From contig JAJFHZ010000022.1 of the NCBI GenBank assembly GCA_021775355.1, forward strand, positions 62,001 to 126,000: DNA of 64,000 nt, in the 5' to 3' direction. Shown in pieces: positions 16,174-24,940 of this stretch. Both the position numbers and the translations under genes were made by a program. Position 1 is the stretch's first letter. The number at the start of each line of letters is the position of its first letter. Source of the DNA: Amylibacter sp. Its GTDB lineage: Bacteria > Pseudomonadota > Alphaproteobacteria > Rhodobacterales > Rhodobacteraceae. A model generated the notes under the pieces. The model was not told the DNA's origin, did no database searches, and saw only the letters and a program-made list of their open reading frames with translations.

Positions 16174-17428
16174 ACCCCCGATATTTGCCACCTTCGGATG
16201 TCGACTGAACGCCTATGAAACCGAAGCGATGAAAGAACTGTCTTTACAGGCGGGGCTGGATGGGGCTGTGATTGTGAATACCTGTGCTGTGACAGCCGAA
16301 GCAGTGCGCACATCCAAACAACGCATCCGTAAATTGCGCCGTGAAAACCCGGATGCGAAACTGATCGTAACGGGGTGTGCCGCACAAACTGAACCCGAAA
16401 CCTATGCCGAAATGGCAGAGGTTGATCTGGTTATGGGCAACATCCAAAAAATGCAGGCGGACACTTGGAATGCGCTTGCCAAAGGCCCCGATTTTATTGG
16501 TGAGGCTGAGAAGGTCCAGATCGACGATATTATGTCTGTCACTGAAACCGCCGGCCATCTGATTGATGGGTTCGGCACCCGTGCGCGGGCCTATGTGCAA
16601 GTGCAAAACGGCTGTGATCATCGCTGTACATTTTGTATCATTCCTTACGGTCGCGGAAATTCACGTTCTGTGGCCGCGGGGGTTGTTGTGGAACAGATTA
16701 AAAGGCTGGTTGATAAGGGCTACCAAGAGGTTGTACTGACCGGCGTTGATATGACAAGCTGGGGGGCTGATCTGCTGATGGGCCCGAAGCTGGGTGATTT
16801 GGTGCAGCGGATTTTGAAACTTGTGCCTGACCTGCCGCGCTTGCGGATTTCATCGATAGACTCAATTGAGGCCGATCCGGCTTTGATCGATGCGATAGCG
16901 TCTGAACGCCGTCTGATGCCGCATTTGCATCTGTCGCTGCAAGCGGGTGACAACATGATCCTGAAACGAATGAAACGGCGGCATTCGCGTGACGATGCGA
17001 TCGCGTTTTGTGAGGCCATGCGCAAAGCGCGGCCAGACATTGTTTATGGGGCTGATATTATCGCGGGGTTCCCAACGGAGACCGATGCGATGTTCGAAAA
17101 TTCGCTGCGGTTGATTGAGGATTGTAAACTGACTTGGTTACATGTTTTCCCGTATTCGGCGAGAGAGGGAACACCTGCAGCAAGAATGCCGCAACTGGAT
17201 CGCGGGATCATCAAGGAACGCGCGGCGCGGTTACGGGCGGCAGGTGAGAGCCGCGTGCGCGCGCACCTGATGTCCCAGGTAGGACAAACACATAACGTTC
17301 TGATAGAAAATGAGAAAATGGGTAGAACCGAAGGATTTACAGAAGTAAGTTTTGCAACACCCCAGCCTGTCGGCCAGATTATTCAGGCGCAAATCAAAGG
17401 CCGATCTGATACGCAGTTGGTCGCGTAA
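16166..17428 (+). CDS. mtaB: tRNA t6A37 methylthiotransferase MtaB
   Basis: A radical-SAM enzyme that converts t6A37 to ms2t6A37 in tRNAs decoding ANN codons. The N-terminal [4Fe-4S] domain has FGCRLN, NTCAVT and TGCAAQ cysteines; the radical-SAM cluster motif is CDHRCTFCIIPYGRG near residue 150; IAGFPTETDAMF follows, and a short TRAM-like C-terminus. 420 residues is normal. The ATG at 16166 overlaps the end of dapF by 8 bp (a TTG just before is also possible), and a glutathione transferase gene starts one base after its stop, so dapF-mtaB-GST are probably co-transcribed. Confidence 0.94.
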   Translation: MVKPPIFATFGCRLNAYETEAMKELSLQAGLDGAVIVNTCAVTAEAVRTSKQRIRKLRRENPDAKLIVTGCAAQTEPETYAEMAEVDLVMGNIQKMQADTWNALAKGPDFIGEAEKVQIDDIMSVTETAGHLIDGFGTRARAYVQVQNGCDHRCTFCIIPYGRGNSRSVAAGVVVEQIKRLVDKGYQEVVLTGVDMTSWGADLLMGPKLGDLVQRILKLVPDLPRLRISSIDSIEADPALIDAIASERRLMPHLHLSLQAGDNMILKRMKRRHSRDDAIAFCEAMRKARPDIVYGADIIAGFPTETDAMFENSLRLIEDCKLTWLHVFPYSAREGTPAARMPQLDRGIIKERAARLRAAGESRVRAHLMSQVGQTHNVLIENEKMGRTEGFTEVSFATPQPVGQIIQAQIKGRSDTQLVA

Positions 17429-17429
17429 A

Positions 17430-18086
17430 ATGATCCATCCGGTCCTATATTCTTTCCGGCGCTGCCCCTACGCGATGCGCGCGCGTCTTGCACTGGAAGC
17501 GGGGGATATCGAAGTTGTCTTGCGAGAGATTGTTTTGCGCGACAAAGCCCCAGAGTTTCTGGCGGCTTCAGAAAAGGCAACTGTGCCCGTTTTGGTGTTG
17601 GATGACGGCACAATTTTAGAGGAAAGCCTAGACGTTATGCGCTGGGCTTTGGACACGTCTGATGCGGGCGAGAAACTGACACCCGATCAGGGAAGTATGC
17701 AGGGCGCTTTGACCTTGATCGAACGTATGGATGCTGATTTCAAACCGCATTTGGACGCTTATAAATACCTGTATCGCAGTGATCAGGTAGCTGCATTTGC
17801 GGCGCGTGATAAGGCTGTGGATTTTCTGCGCGAACTGGATGAAATGCTGGCGGGGCAGGATTATTTAATGGGTCAGAAACGATCTGTTGCGGACATCGGC
17901 GTGGCCCCGTTCGTGCGCCAATTTGCCCATGTGGATCGGGACTGGTTTTACGGGCAGGATTGGGAAAACCTGAAGCCTTGGTTAAAGGTTTTTCTAGAGT
18001 CGGATGTGTTTAAGCGGATCATGAAGAAGTACCCGAAATGGGTGGTGGGGGATGATGTGACAGTTTTTCCACCTGAGGTTATTTGA
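17430..18086 (+). CDS. Glutathione S-transferase family protein
   Basis: 218 residues: an N-terminal thioredoxin-like domain beginning SFRRCPYAMRARLAL (a CPYA motif as in omega/GrxB-like transferases, giving a possible catalytic Cys), the TVPVLVLDDGTILEESLDVM segment that binds the gamma-glutamyl part of glutathione, and an all-helical C-terminal domain. The ATG at 17430 was chosen because the protein then begins at the first beta strand; the longer frame from 17352 lies inside mtaB. Substrate unknown. Confidence 0.85.
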   Translation: MIHPVLYSFRRCPYAMRARLALEAGDIEVVLREIVLRDKAPEFLAASEKATVPVLVLDDGTILEESLDVMRWALDTSDAGEKLTPDQGSMQGALTLIERMDADFKPHLDAYKYLYRSDQVAAFAARDKAVDFLRELDEMLAGQDYLMGQKRSVADIGVAPFVRQFAHVDRDWFYGQDWENLKPWLKVFLESDVFKRIMKKYPKWVVGDDVTVFPPEVI

Positions 18087-18125
18087 GGTATATCTTATGT
18101 CGGGTGAGCAGGCTGAAGCTGGCAT

Positions 18126-18713
18126 TCAGCGGCTGGAAATTTCTGCATTAAGCTGCCTTGATTTGATTTCTGCCCTAAGTTCTTCAATGAATGCGCGAGC
18201 GTAATCTTTTCGAGCTTCATATGTGCTGCGTCCAATGGGTGTTCGAAAAACCAACTTATCTAAATTTGCTTCAAATATTTCCAGAGTGCGTTCGTAAGTT
18301 TGATTGAAACTCCCGCCTACGGTAAAGGCTTTGGCGATGCCAAATCGCCCTGTCACTTCGAAGAAATTCGCATCATGTACAATCATCTCCTCAGTTGTTT
18401 GAGGTGCAAAAAGGTGCCTTTCGAGTGCTGCAAAAGCTTCTGATATGTCGCCATTTTCCCACCCAAGTTGCCTTAGAAAATTATTGACCTGATTTTGAAA
18501 GCAGATGTCCGTTCCCAACCTTTTAACAAGGCCGTGAAATGCGGCAATAAAGTACAACTTGTGAAATTCTGGTTCGGGAACGCAACCCACTGATAACTCT
18601 TCCAAGCGGTCAAAAATACGTGCAATATGGTGAAAGTCATGGCCAGCGTCTCGACCATGGTAATATGGACGAACAAAGTCGTAATACGATTTGATCTCAC
18701 ACATCTTTAACAT
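18126..18713 (-). CDS. HD-domain-like protein with altered HD dyad
   Basis: 195 residues, resembling small HD-superfamily phosphohydrolases: GHDFHHIARI (H25, D26, H29) matches the first metal motif, AAFHGL (H60, G61) lies where AALLHD is expected, and VHDANFFEVTGRFGIAKA (D114) matches the third. The Asp of the HD dyad is therefore Gly. The protein may have lost hydrolase activity or use a different metal arrangement. It stands alone on the minus strand between the GST and paiB genes. Its substrate cannot be told; start at the ATG at 18713 or 18704. Confidence 0.6.
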   Translation of the reverse strand: MLKMCEIKSYYDFVRPYYHGRDAGHDFHHIARIFDRLEELSVGCVPEPEFHKLYFIAAFHGLVKRLGTDICFQNQVNNFLRQLGWENGDISEAFAALERHLFAPQTTEEMIVHDANFFEVTGRFGIAKAFTVGGSFNQTYERTLEIFEANLDKLVFRTPIGRSTYEARKDYARAFIEELRAEIKSRQLNAEISSR

Positions 18714-18856
18714 TCATACATCATGGCGACTATGAAATCACAGCGCAAGGCTGATATAATTTTGGTTGGACTGACAACTGACATTAAATACTTGCACACC
18801 CGCGATAAAGCACTTCAATGGCAATCCTTACACCTTAGCTAACCGGAGAAACCAAA

Positions 18857-19477
18857 ATGCACCCGAACCCCGTGTTTCGCAAAACTGAAAAAGCACAAAA
18901 TCTAGCGTTTGCCCGTGACCGCAGTTTCGGGGTCTTGTCGATCAATGCGGATGGTGGTCCGCTGATTGCGCATATTCCGTTTCAATTGTCGAAAGACGGG
19001 TCATATCTTGAGGCGCACTTGGTGCGTTCCAATCCGATTGCGCGCGCCTTGAAAGAACCGCAAAAAGCGGTGATCGCTGTCAGTGGCGGGGATGGCTATA
19101 TTTCGCCCGATTGGTACGGGGCGGATGATCAGGTGCCGACATGGAATTACGTGGCGGTGCATTTGCGCGGGATTTTGCGGTTGCAGCCTGACGCGGAATT
19201 GGGTGGAGTTCTGGAACGTTTGTCGGAGGCGATGGAAGCGCGGTTAACCCCGAAACCGATCTGGAAGATGGATAAGGTTTCAACGGATGCTTTAAGTAAA
19301 ATGATGCGTCAGATCGTACCGATTGCAATGGATATTGATGATGTTGACGGTACTTGGAAGCTGGCACAGAATAAACCTGATGCGGCGCGTTTAGGGGCAG
19401 CGGATGCTTTGGCGGAAACGGGGTTTGGGGCAGAATATGGAGTTATAGCCCAGTTGATGAAAAATCCACCCGGTTAA
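18857..19477 (+). CDS. FMN-binding PaiB-family protein
   Basis: 206 residues with a split-barrel flavin-binding fold of the PaiB (negative transcriptional regulator/FMN-binding) family: MHPNPVFRKTEKAQNLAFA, then FGVLSINADGGPLIAHIPFQL, YISPDWYGADDQVPTWNYVAVH and KMMRQIVPIAMDI...GTWKLAQNK. The PTWNY and KL.QNK elements are typical. A good ribosome site (ccggag) precedes the ATG. In Bacillus PaiB is linked to sporulation and protease genes; in proteobacteria the role is unclear. Confidence 0.9.
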   Translation: MHPNPVFRKTEKAQNLAFARDRSFGVLSINADGGPLIAHIPFQLSKDGSYLEAHLVRSNPIARALKEPQKAVIAVSGGDGYISPDWYGADDQVPTWNYVAVHLRGILRLQPDAELGGVLERLSEAMEARLTPKPIWKMDKVSTDALSKMMRQIVPIAMDIDDVDGTWKLAQNKPDAARLGAADALAETGFGAEYGVIAQLMKNPPG

Positions 19478-19695
19478 AGCCACAATTTGTTAGGGCAAAT
19501 GAACTATGAAAGCCCAAGCCTTAAGGTCAGAGTGACGATGCCGTCTAAGCGGTTCTGTATGGCTGACGTTTTCCGTCTTGTGAATTGGACGTATTGTTAT
19601 CATTGATAAAAAACTTGTAAAAGTTTGGCGGGTTCGCAAAGTTGTGGTAAGCTAATATAACTTAGTAAGTAAAATGTGACTTAGGAGGTTTATTG

Positions 19696-19959
19696 ATGGC
19701 ATTGCCTATTCTCCCGTTTGCGCTTGTCGCAGGGGCGATTGCGTTAGCGCGTAATGTTCAAATATCACCTATTGTACAATCTGTTGAAGACAGTCTGGAT
19801 TTGGTGCCCGAGGGTATGGCGGCACGCCGCGATCCGACCGGCCAGCAGATCAACGGCAGTTACCGTTGGAAACGAACAGTGCGGTTCGGGAAGATCGGCG
19901 CGGGTTTGGAAATTGATGCCTCTGCCCTTGGGCGAATTAAATTTAGGAAAATTAATTGA
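19696..19959 (+). CDS. Conserved hypothetical small protein
   Basis: 87 residues starting at the ATG at 19696, 7 bases after a strong aggagg site. A short N-terminal hydrophobic helix (MALPILPFALVAGAIALAR) is followed by a polar, basic region with GSYRWKRTVRFGKIGAGLEIDASALGRIKFRKI. Its stop shares one base with the start of the next GST gene, so both are co-translated. I do not recognise a family with known function; it looks like a membrane-tethered accessory protein. Confidence 0.65.
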   Translation: MALPILPFALVAGAIALARNVQISPIVQSVEDSLDLVPEGMAARRDPTGQQINGSYRWKRTVRFGKIGAGLEIDASALGRIKFRKIN

Positions 19960-20564
19960 TGCGATTATATTCTGCGACGGCTTCGCCGTTTGCGCGCAAA
20001 GTGCGTGTTTGTTTATTGGAATTGGGATTATCCGATCAGGTAGAACTGTTGGATGCGGCAAGTACGCCGATTGCGCCGAGCGATGTTTTGATTTTGCAAA
20101 ACCCGTTGGGAAAAATACCGTGCCTGGTGGGTGCGGATGGGGCAGCACTATACGACAGCCGTGTAATTACCCGCTATCTGAATGATCTTGTAGATGGGGA
20201 TTTGTATCCATCGGGGCCGCAATTATGGGATACTCTGACATTGGAAGCGACCACTGACGGGATGATGGAAGCAGCAGTTCTGATGGTTTATGAAAAACGT
20301 GTGCGCCCGGAAGAGAAGGTCTACAATGTTTGGATCGAAGCGCAATGGGATAAGATTTCACGCTCACTTGATGCAATTGAAAGCGGTTGGATCGGCCATT
20401 TGGACGGGCCGTTGGACATGGCGCAAATCGGGGCCGGCGTTGTGTTGGAATATCTGGATTTTCGGCACGGGGACCGGGATTGGCGCAAGGGGCGTTATGG
20501 GCTGACAAGATGGCAGACGGAATTCGCCAAGCGCGTTGTGATGGAAAAGACGCAACCTGTATAG
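19959..20564 (+). CDS. Glutathione S-transferase family protein (YibF-like)
   Basis: 201 residues. The N-terminal thioredoxin fold begins MRLYSATASPFARKVRVCLLELGL, with a Ser/Ala-Ser-Pro in place of a CPxx catalytic motif; NPLGKIPCLVGADGAALYDSRVI is the glutathione-binding segment and an alpha-helical C-terminal domain follows. The start shares one base with the upstream stop (TGATG), showing coupling to the 87-residue protein. Substrate not known. Confidence 0.87.
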   Translation: MRLYSATASPFARKVRVCLLELGLSDQVELLDAASTPIAPSDVLILQNPLGKIPCLVGADGAALYDSRVITRYLNDLVDGDLYPSGPQLWDTLTLEATTDGMMEAAVLMVYEKRVRPEEKVYNVWIEAQWDKISRSLDAIESGWIGHLDGPLDMAQIGAGVVLEYLDFRHGDRDWRKGRYGLTRWQTEFAKRVVMEKTQPV

Positions 20565-20573
20565 ATTTCAGGG

Positions 20574-21176
20574 CTATTTGCGGCGAAGAATGATGCCAAT
20601 ATGGATTGCTTTTATTATAACTAAAACGGCAAGCCAGCCAAGGACCTGATCAAGGAAGAAATCAAACAATAACCAGTGGCCGAATGTAAGGGCTGTGGCT
20701 GGGTAGATCCATTGGTGCAGGCGTTTCCAGTTGCTTTTCAGTCGGCTGACAGAGGCGTTGTTGGAGGTAATGGCAAGCGCTGCAAAAATCAGGAGTGCAA
20801 GCCATGCGATGGTCAGTTCAAAATCGAACGCTTCATATAACACATTTTCCATATCATTGATCTGACGGGTGTAATGAATCAGGTGCAGGCTGGCGTAATA
20901 GAAACTGCCAAGGCCGAAATAGCGACGGCGCGTGATTAACCAACGGCCAACGGCCAAACCCCAAGGTAAGTGTTTCATCAGCAGGGTGAGCGGGGTGATG
21001 GCGAGGGTCAGAACCAGTAAAAAGATTGAGATAACACCTGATGTGTGCATCATCTGTGCGTAATACCGATCACCATAGACAAGGTCCGCAACCAGTTCAT
21101 AGGACGGGATTGCCATGACTGCATAAAGCAGGAAAACGGAATGTAAGGCACGTTGCATTTCGCGGTTATACCCCAT
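20574..21176 (-). CDS. YedZ/MsrQ-like ferric reductase-type membrane haem protein
   Basis: 200 residues, about six membrane helices. His residues placed for b-type haem include those in MMHTSG, SLHLIHY, KRLHQWIYPAT and TFGHWLLF, as in the YedZ/MsrQ family, which passes quinol electrons to a periplasmic methionine sulfoxide reductase (MsrP). No msrP is adjacent; instead a cytochrome P460-type protein is divergently encoded 140 bp away. It may be an electron donor to a periplasmic acceptor other than MsrP. Family call is good, partner uncertain. Confidence 0.8.
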   Translation of the reverse strand: MGYNREMQRALHSVFLLYAVMAIPSYELVADLVYGDRYYAQMMHTSGVISIFLLVLTLAITPLTLLMKHLPWGLAVGRWLITRRRYFGLGSFYYASLHLIHYTRQINDMENVLYEAFDFELTIAWLALLIFAALAITSNNASVSRLKSNWKRLHQWIYPATALTFGHWLLFDFFLDQVLGWLAVLVIIKAIHIGIILRRK

Positions 21177-21316
21177 TGGATTTTTAGTGCAATTTACGGT
21201 CTGACAGTGACATAAATCTCACAACATTGTTATTCTATGGGGGTATCTTGAAGATGTGGAGTGCGTAATATGTATGCTTGAAAAACACGTCTTTGGACGC
21301 AATAGGAGTGTATGAT

Positions 21317-21907
21317 ATGAAAAGAGAATTAATCAGTTTTGGTGTGGTCAGTGCAGCATTGTTGGGCTTTTCCGGGGTTGCACAGGCTGCGTGCACGACA
21401 ACGACGGCAAAAGACGATCTGACCGATGAACAGGTCGTGGAGCTATATGAATGTATCAAAGGTGAGTTGCGCGAAGGCTATGCGGCATTGGGCGACGAAT
21501 GGGCAACAGCCTATCCGGAATGGGGTGTTACCTCAACTGTTCCGGGCGGTGTCGGCAATCACGGCTCTCGGTTTTTGATGACATTCGTGAATGAGACCGG
21601 TTTTGCGGAATATGTAAAATTCAGCGATGAAGGTGTCAAAATGCCTGTCGGTACAGTGATTGCCAAGGAATCATTTAACGTCAGCAAAAAGGGTGAAGTC
21701 AAAAAAGGCCCGCTTTTCTTTATGGAAAAAGTCGCCGCGGGTGAAGCGGATGAGTTTGGCAACTGGAAGTATTCAGCGCTTCAATCAAAAGGCAAACCGA
21801 TGAAGATCAAGCAATCATTTTGCCATAATTGCCATGTGAATTTCGAAGATCAGGACGCGCTTGGTTACCCCGAAGAAGATTACCGCATTAAGGTTGCTGC
21901 CGAGTAA
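21317..21907 (+). CDS. Periplasmic cytochrome P460-family protein
   Basis: 196 residues from the ATG at 21317 (aggag site 8 bases upstream; an earlier ATG at 21278 would put a polar extension in front of the signal peptide). Signal peptide with cleavage near AQA-AC, an N-terminal Cys-containing segment, then the P460-like beta domain (GSRFLMTFVNETGFAEYVKF, GTVIAKESFNVSKKGEVKKGPLFFMEK) and one C-terminal haem c site CHNCH. In nitrifiers and methanotrophs cytochrome P460 oxidises hydroxylamine; here activity is not established. A terminator follows. Confidence 0.85.
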   Translation: MKRELISFGVVSAALLGFSGVAQAACTTTTAKDDLTDEQVVELYECIKGELREGYAALGDEWATAYPEWGVTSTVPGGVGNHGSRFLMTFVNETGFAEYVKFSDEGVKMPVGTVIAKESFNVSKKGEVKKGPLFFMEKVAAGEADEFGNWKYSALQSKGKPMKIKQSFCHNCHVNFEDQDALGYPEEDYRIKVAAE

Positions 21908-21932
21908 GCAACGGCACAACTGGAACTTCAAG

Positions 21933-21965
21933 CCCGCTACAGACATCTGTGGTGGGTCTTTTTTA
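21933..21965 (+). terminator. Rho-independent terminator after cytochrome P460
   Basis: A 10-bp stem (cccgctacag / ctgtggtggg, with three G-U pairs) and an ACAT loop are followed by tcttttttat. It lies 25 bp after the P460 stop and runs up to the stop of the convergent YjbR gene. Confidence 0.75.
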
Positions 21966-22319
21966 TTCTAAGTCCAGCTCGCGCCGTTTTTTTTTGGATA
22001 AAGCGGCGACGATCATTTGGTGGGAATAAGTGATGTGGTTTTCCAATTCTTCATCCGACAATCCCGGTTCCGCGTAATGCTGCAACCACTTGAACCCGCG
22101 TGATGCCAGATAGGGTGCGGGGCGAATGCCAGGCATATCGCGCAACACTTCAAAGGCTATTTCAGAGACTTTGAAGGTGAACGCGTCAACCCCATCATTC
22201 CAGCCACAGATCGCAAAGACCTTACCGCCGACCTTCCAGACATCCGCATTACCCCATTGTACTACATGGGTCGTGGCAGGCAGGTTTTTGCAGAATGTGT
22301 TGAATTCATCGCGGGTCAT
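21963..22319 (-). CDS. MmcQ/YjbR family protein
   Basis: 118 residues matching the MmcQ/YjbR (CyaY-like fold, putative DNA-binding) family: MTRDEFNTFCKNLPATTHVVQW, VGGKVFAICGW, FKVSEIAFEVLRDMPGIRPAPYLASRGFKWL, and the C-terminal LENHITYSHQMIVAALSKKKR. Small and single-domain. Function is not known beyond the family. It is convergent with the P460 gene and stands alone. Confidence 0.87.
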   Translation of the reverse strand: MTRDEFNTFCKNLPATTHVVQWGNADVWKVGGKVFAICGWNDGVDAFTFKVSEIAFEVLRDMPGIRPAPYLASRGFKWLQHYAEPGLSDEELENHITYSHQMIVAALSKKKRRELDLE

Positions 22320-22555
22320 AAAGGTCAGTTTACGGGGGAATGGAATTGTCGGAAAGGGGTTCTATGAAGGCAATTCAGTTTACACGTAAATTATAAAACC
22401 ATATACCTAGATTTATTGAAGCATAGGTATCAAAATGAAACTCACAATAGTTGCTGATGGTTTTTAACCATGGGATCAGAACCCCCGTTGGAAGTTTTGC
22501 AAACACTGACTGAATATATTCTGCAAAAGTGTTGTTCAGAATGTAGATTAGCACC

Positions 22556-23758
22556 ATGAGGGGCCTTAATGATCGGGCTATTGTGCTGCTTGCTTTGGGG
22601 CAAACATTTGCATGGGCCGGGATATTTTACACATTTCCAGCCTTACTTTTGCGGTGGGAGCAGGGCTTGGGATGGACTAAGTCTGATCTTACGGCGGCCA
22701 TTACCCTTGCGATCTTGATCTCGGGGCTTGCCGCGCCCATTTCCGGTAAGATTATTGATGCAGGGTACGGTGCCATTATGATGGCCGGGTCAGCCGTACT
22801 TGGCGGGATCGGTCTTATTTTGTTGTCAAACGTCAATACGCTTTGGCAGTTCTACGGGGTTTGGGCGTTACTTGGAATAACCATGGCCGGGTGTCTTTAT
22901 GTCCCGTGTTTTGCGGTTGTGACACGGGCGCGGGGTAAAGATGCGAAACAGGGAATTATATTCATAACGTTGGTCGCAGGTTTTGCAAGTACGATTAGCT
23001 TTCCCTTGGCAAACACATTGTCGCAAGAGCTTGGGTGGCGTGCATCGGTCGCCATTTTTGGCCTGATGGTGATTATACTGGCCGCTCCCGCACTTTGGTT
23101 TGGTACGCTTGGTTTAGAGAGAACCCGTCAGGAGGATAATGCCCCAACTGTGTCTGTTGACGCCCATCCTGCTTTCCTGCGAAATCCTGCGTTTTGGTTT
23201 TTAGCTATCGGGTTGGCATGTGTGGCAGTTGTGCATGGCGCGATACTGAACCATTTTCTGTCTATTTTACACGAGAACGGAGTATCCAGCAAAATGGCTG
23301 TTCTGGCCGCGTCATTCATTGGCCCGATGCAAATCGCCGGGCGTTTGGCGATGATGGCATCGGATAGGTTTATTTCGCATCATGGCGTGACCGTCACGGC
23401 CTTTATCTTGATGGCTGTATCCGTTGTTCTGCTGATGATCATAGGGATGTCACCTGCATTTTTGATTGCATTCGTTATTTTATTTGGCAGTGCCAATGGT
23501 ATTGTCAGTATTTTGCGCCCGCTGATCGCCCAAGATATTCTTGGGGCTAAAAACTTCGGGGCAAAGTCGGGTGCTTTGGCTCTGCCATATCTGGTTGGAT
23601 CAGCATCAGGGCCTTATTTGGGATCTATTGTCTGGAATTTTGGAGGATATGCCCTGATGCTTGGCATTCTTGTCGCTCTCGCTGCATTGGGGTGCGTCAT
23701 GTATTTAATTGCACACAGGATTTCGATAAATGTGCAAGTAGACATAAACGGTGTTTAA
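22556..23758 (+). CDS. Major facilitator superfamily transporter
   Basis: 400 residues with 12 predicted membrane helices and a short central loop (about 185-205). The conserved MFS loop between helices 2 and 3 is recognisable as SGKIIDAGYGA. It is a secondary carrier in the inner membrane; the best resemblance is to the oxalate/formate or monocarboxylate-like group, but the substrate cannot be inferred. No co-directional partner; trmL is convergent 24 bp downstream. Confidence 0.85.
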   Translation: MRGLNDRAIVLLALGQTFAWAGIFYTFPALLLRWEQGLGWTKSDLTAAITLAILISGLAAPISGKIIDAGYGAIMMAGSAVLGGIGLILLSNVNTLWQFYGVWALLGITMAGCLYVPCFAVVTRARGKDAKQGIIFITLVAGFASTISFPLANTLSQELGWRASVAIFGLMVIILAAPALWFGTLGLERTRQEDNAPTVSVDAHPAFLRNPAFWFLAIGLACVAVVHGAILNHFLSILHENGVSSKMAVLAASFIGPMQIAGRLAMMASDRFISHHGVTVTAFILMAVSVVLLMIIGMSPAFLIAFVILFGSANGIVSILRPLIAQDILGAKNFGAKSGALALPYLVGSASGPYLGSIVWNFGGYALMLGILVALAALGCVMYLIAHRISINVQVDINGV

Positions 23759-23782
23759 TATTCTGGATTGTTGACTTTAACC

Positions 23783-24223
23783 CTAACGCACTTGCCTTAA
23801 CCCCTCTGACACTGCCATGCCTGCGCACATGGCCACGTTCAGGCTGCGTGCGGTGCCTGACATAGCTAGTTTGATGTGGGCATTGCAAGCGTCATGCACC
23901 GCTTCAGGCACGCCAGCACTTTCGCGGCCCATCACAATTGTATCTGTCGGCTGAAATCGGAAATCCCACAGGGTTTCCGTGGCTTTCGTGGTCATTAGTA
24001 CCAAACGACCCTTTGTGCGCGCGGCCAAGTAGGTTTCCCACGAATCGTGGCGTGTCATGTCGGCAATATCTGCGTAATCCATCGCGGTACGACGCAGGGT
24101 TTTCAGTGACAGGGGGAAGCCGCAAGGCTCGATAATATCCAAAGGCACGCCAAAACAGGCCGAAAGACGGATCATTGCGCCCACATTTGGGGCAATATCC
24201 GGTTGATATGCACATAAACGCAT
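23783..24223 (-). CDS. trmL: tRNA (cytidine/uridine-34 2'-O)-methyltransferase TrmL
   Basis: 146 residues from the ATG at 24223 (MRLCAYQPDIAPNVGAMIRLSACF, the normal family start). A SPOUT methyltransferase with a trefoil knot: TIVMGRESAGVPEAVHDAC and MSGTARSLNVAMCAGMAVSEGLRQ are the SAM-binding motifs 2 and 3. It methylates the wobble nucleotide of tRNA-Leu. Length is normal for this minimal SPOUT enzyme. Confidence 0.93.
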   Translation of the reverse strand: MRLCAYQPDIAPNVGAMIRLSACFGVPLDIIEPCGFPLSLKTLRRTAMDYADIADMTRHDSWETYLAARTKGRLVLMTTKATETLWDFRFQPTDTIVMGRESAGVPEAVHDACNAHIKLAMSGTARSLNVAMCAGMAVSEGLRQVR

Positions 24224-24367
24224 TGATTTTTGCCTTTTCAAGTGTCTGCGGCGCAAAGTCTGCTAGACGTAGTGGAATGTGGCGTGTAGTTACGCCGCAG
24301 TATGCCTGATTTTAAATCGGGCTATCGGTTTAATTAGGCCCTAAATGCAGGGCATGGCAAGGGAGAG

Positions 24368-24928
24368 ATGTTAGTGTCTACCGACAGTGATCCACAAGGT
24401 AACCGCCGCGACTTTTTATATGTCGCAACTGCAGCAACTGGTGCAGTAGCAGGTGGGGCGGCAGTTTGGCCGCTTATCAACCAAATGAACCCAAGTGCGG
24501 ATGTTGCAGCACTTTCATCCATCGAAGTTGACATATCCGGCGTAGAGCTGGGTACGCAGCTGACAGTTAAATATTTGGGCAAGCCCGTTTTTATCCGTCG
24601 TCGTACAGCGGATGAAATCGAAGCTGCACGCAATCTGGATCTGGCTGAACTTCACGACGGTGAAAGCCGCAATGCAAATGCACCCGGTGACGCGTCCGAC
24701 GCGAACCGTGCAATGGACGAAGCCGGCGAGTGGCTGGTGATGGTCGGCGTTTGTACCCACCTTGGCTGCGTACCTTTGGGTGAAGCGGGTGACTTTGGTG
24801 GCTGGTTCTGCCCATGTCACGGGTCACATTATGACACGGCCGGTCGTATCCGTAAGGGTCCGGCACCGGAAAATTTACCAATTCCGTTGACAAGCTTCGT
24901 CAACGATACAACCATTAAGCTGGGCTAA
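24368..24928 (+). CDS. petA: Ubiquinol-cytochrome c reductase Rieske iron-sulfur subunit
   Basis: 186 residues; a twin-arginine-like N-terminus ([25 protein letters not shown]) serves as Tat signal and membrane anchor. Cluster-binding motifs are CTHLGC and CPCHGSHYD, giving the [2Fe-2S] Cys/His ligands and the disulfide. It takes electrons from ubiquinol at the Qo site and hands them to cytochrome c1. First gene of petABC, 12 bp before petB. Confidence 0.97.
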   Translation: MLVSTDSDPQGNRRDFLYVATAATGAVAGGAAVWPLINQMNPSADVAALSSIEVDISGVELGTQLTVKYLGKPVFIRRRTADEIEAARNLDLAELHDGESRNANAPGDASDANRAMDEAGEWLVMVGVCTHLGCVPLGEAGDFGGWFCPCHGSHYDTAGRIRKGPAPENLPIPLTSFVNDTTIKLG

Positions 24929-24940
24929 GGGGGAAAGATC

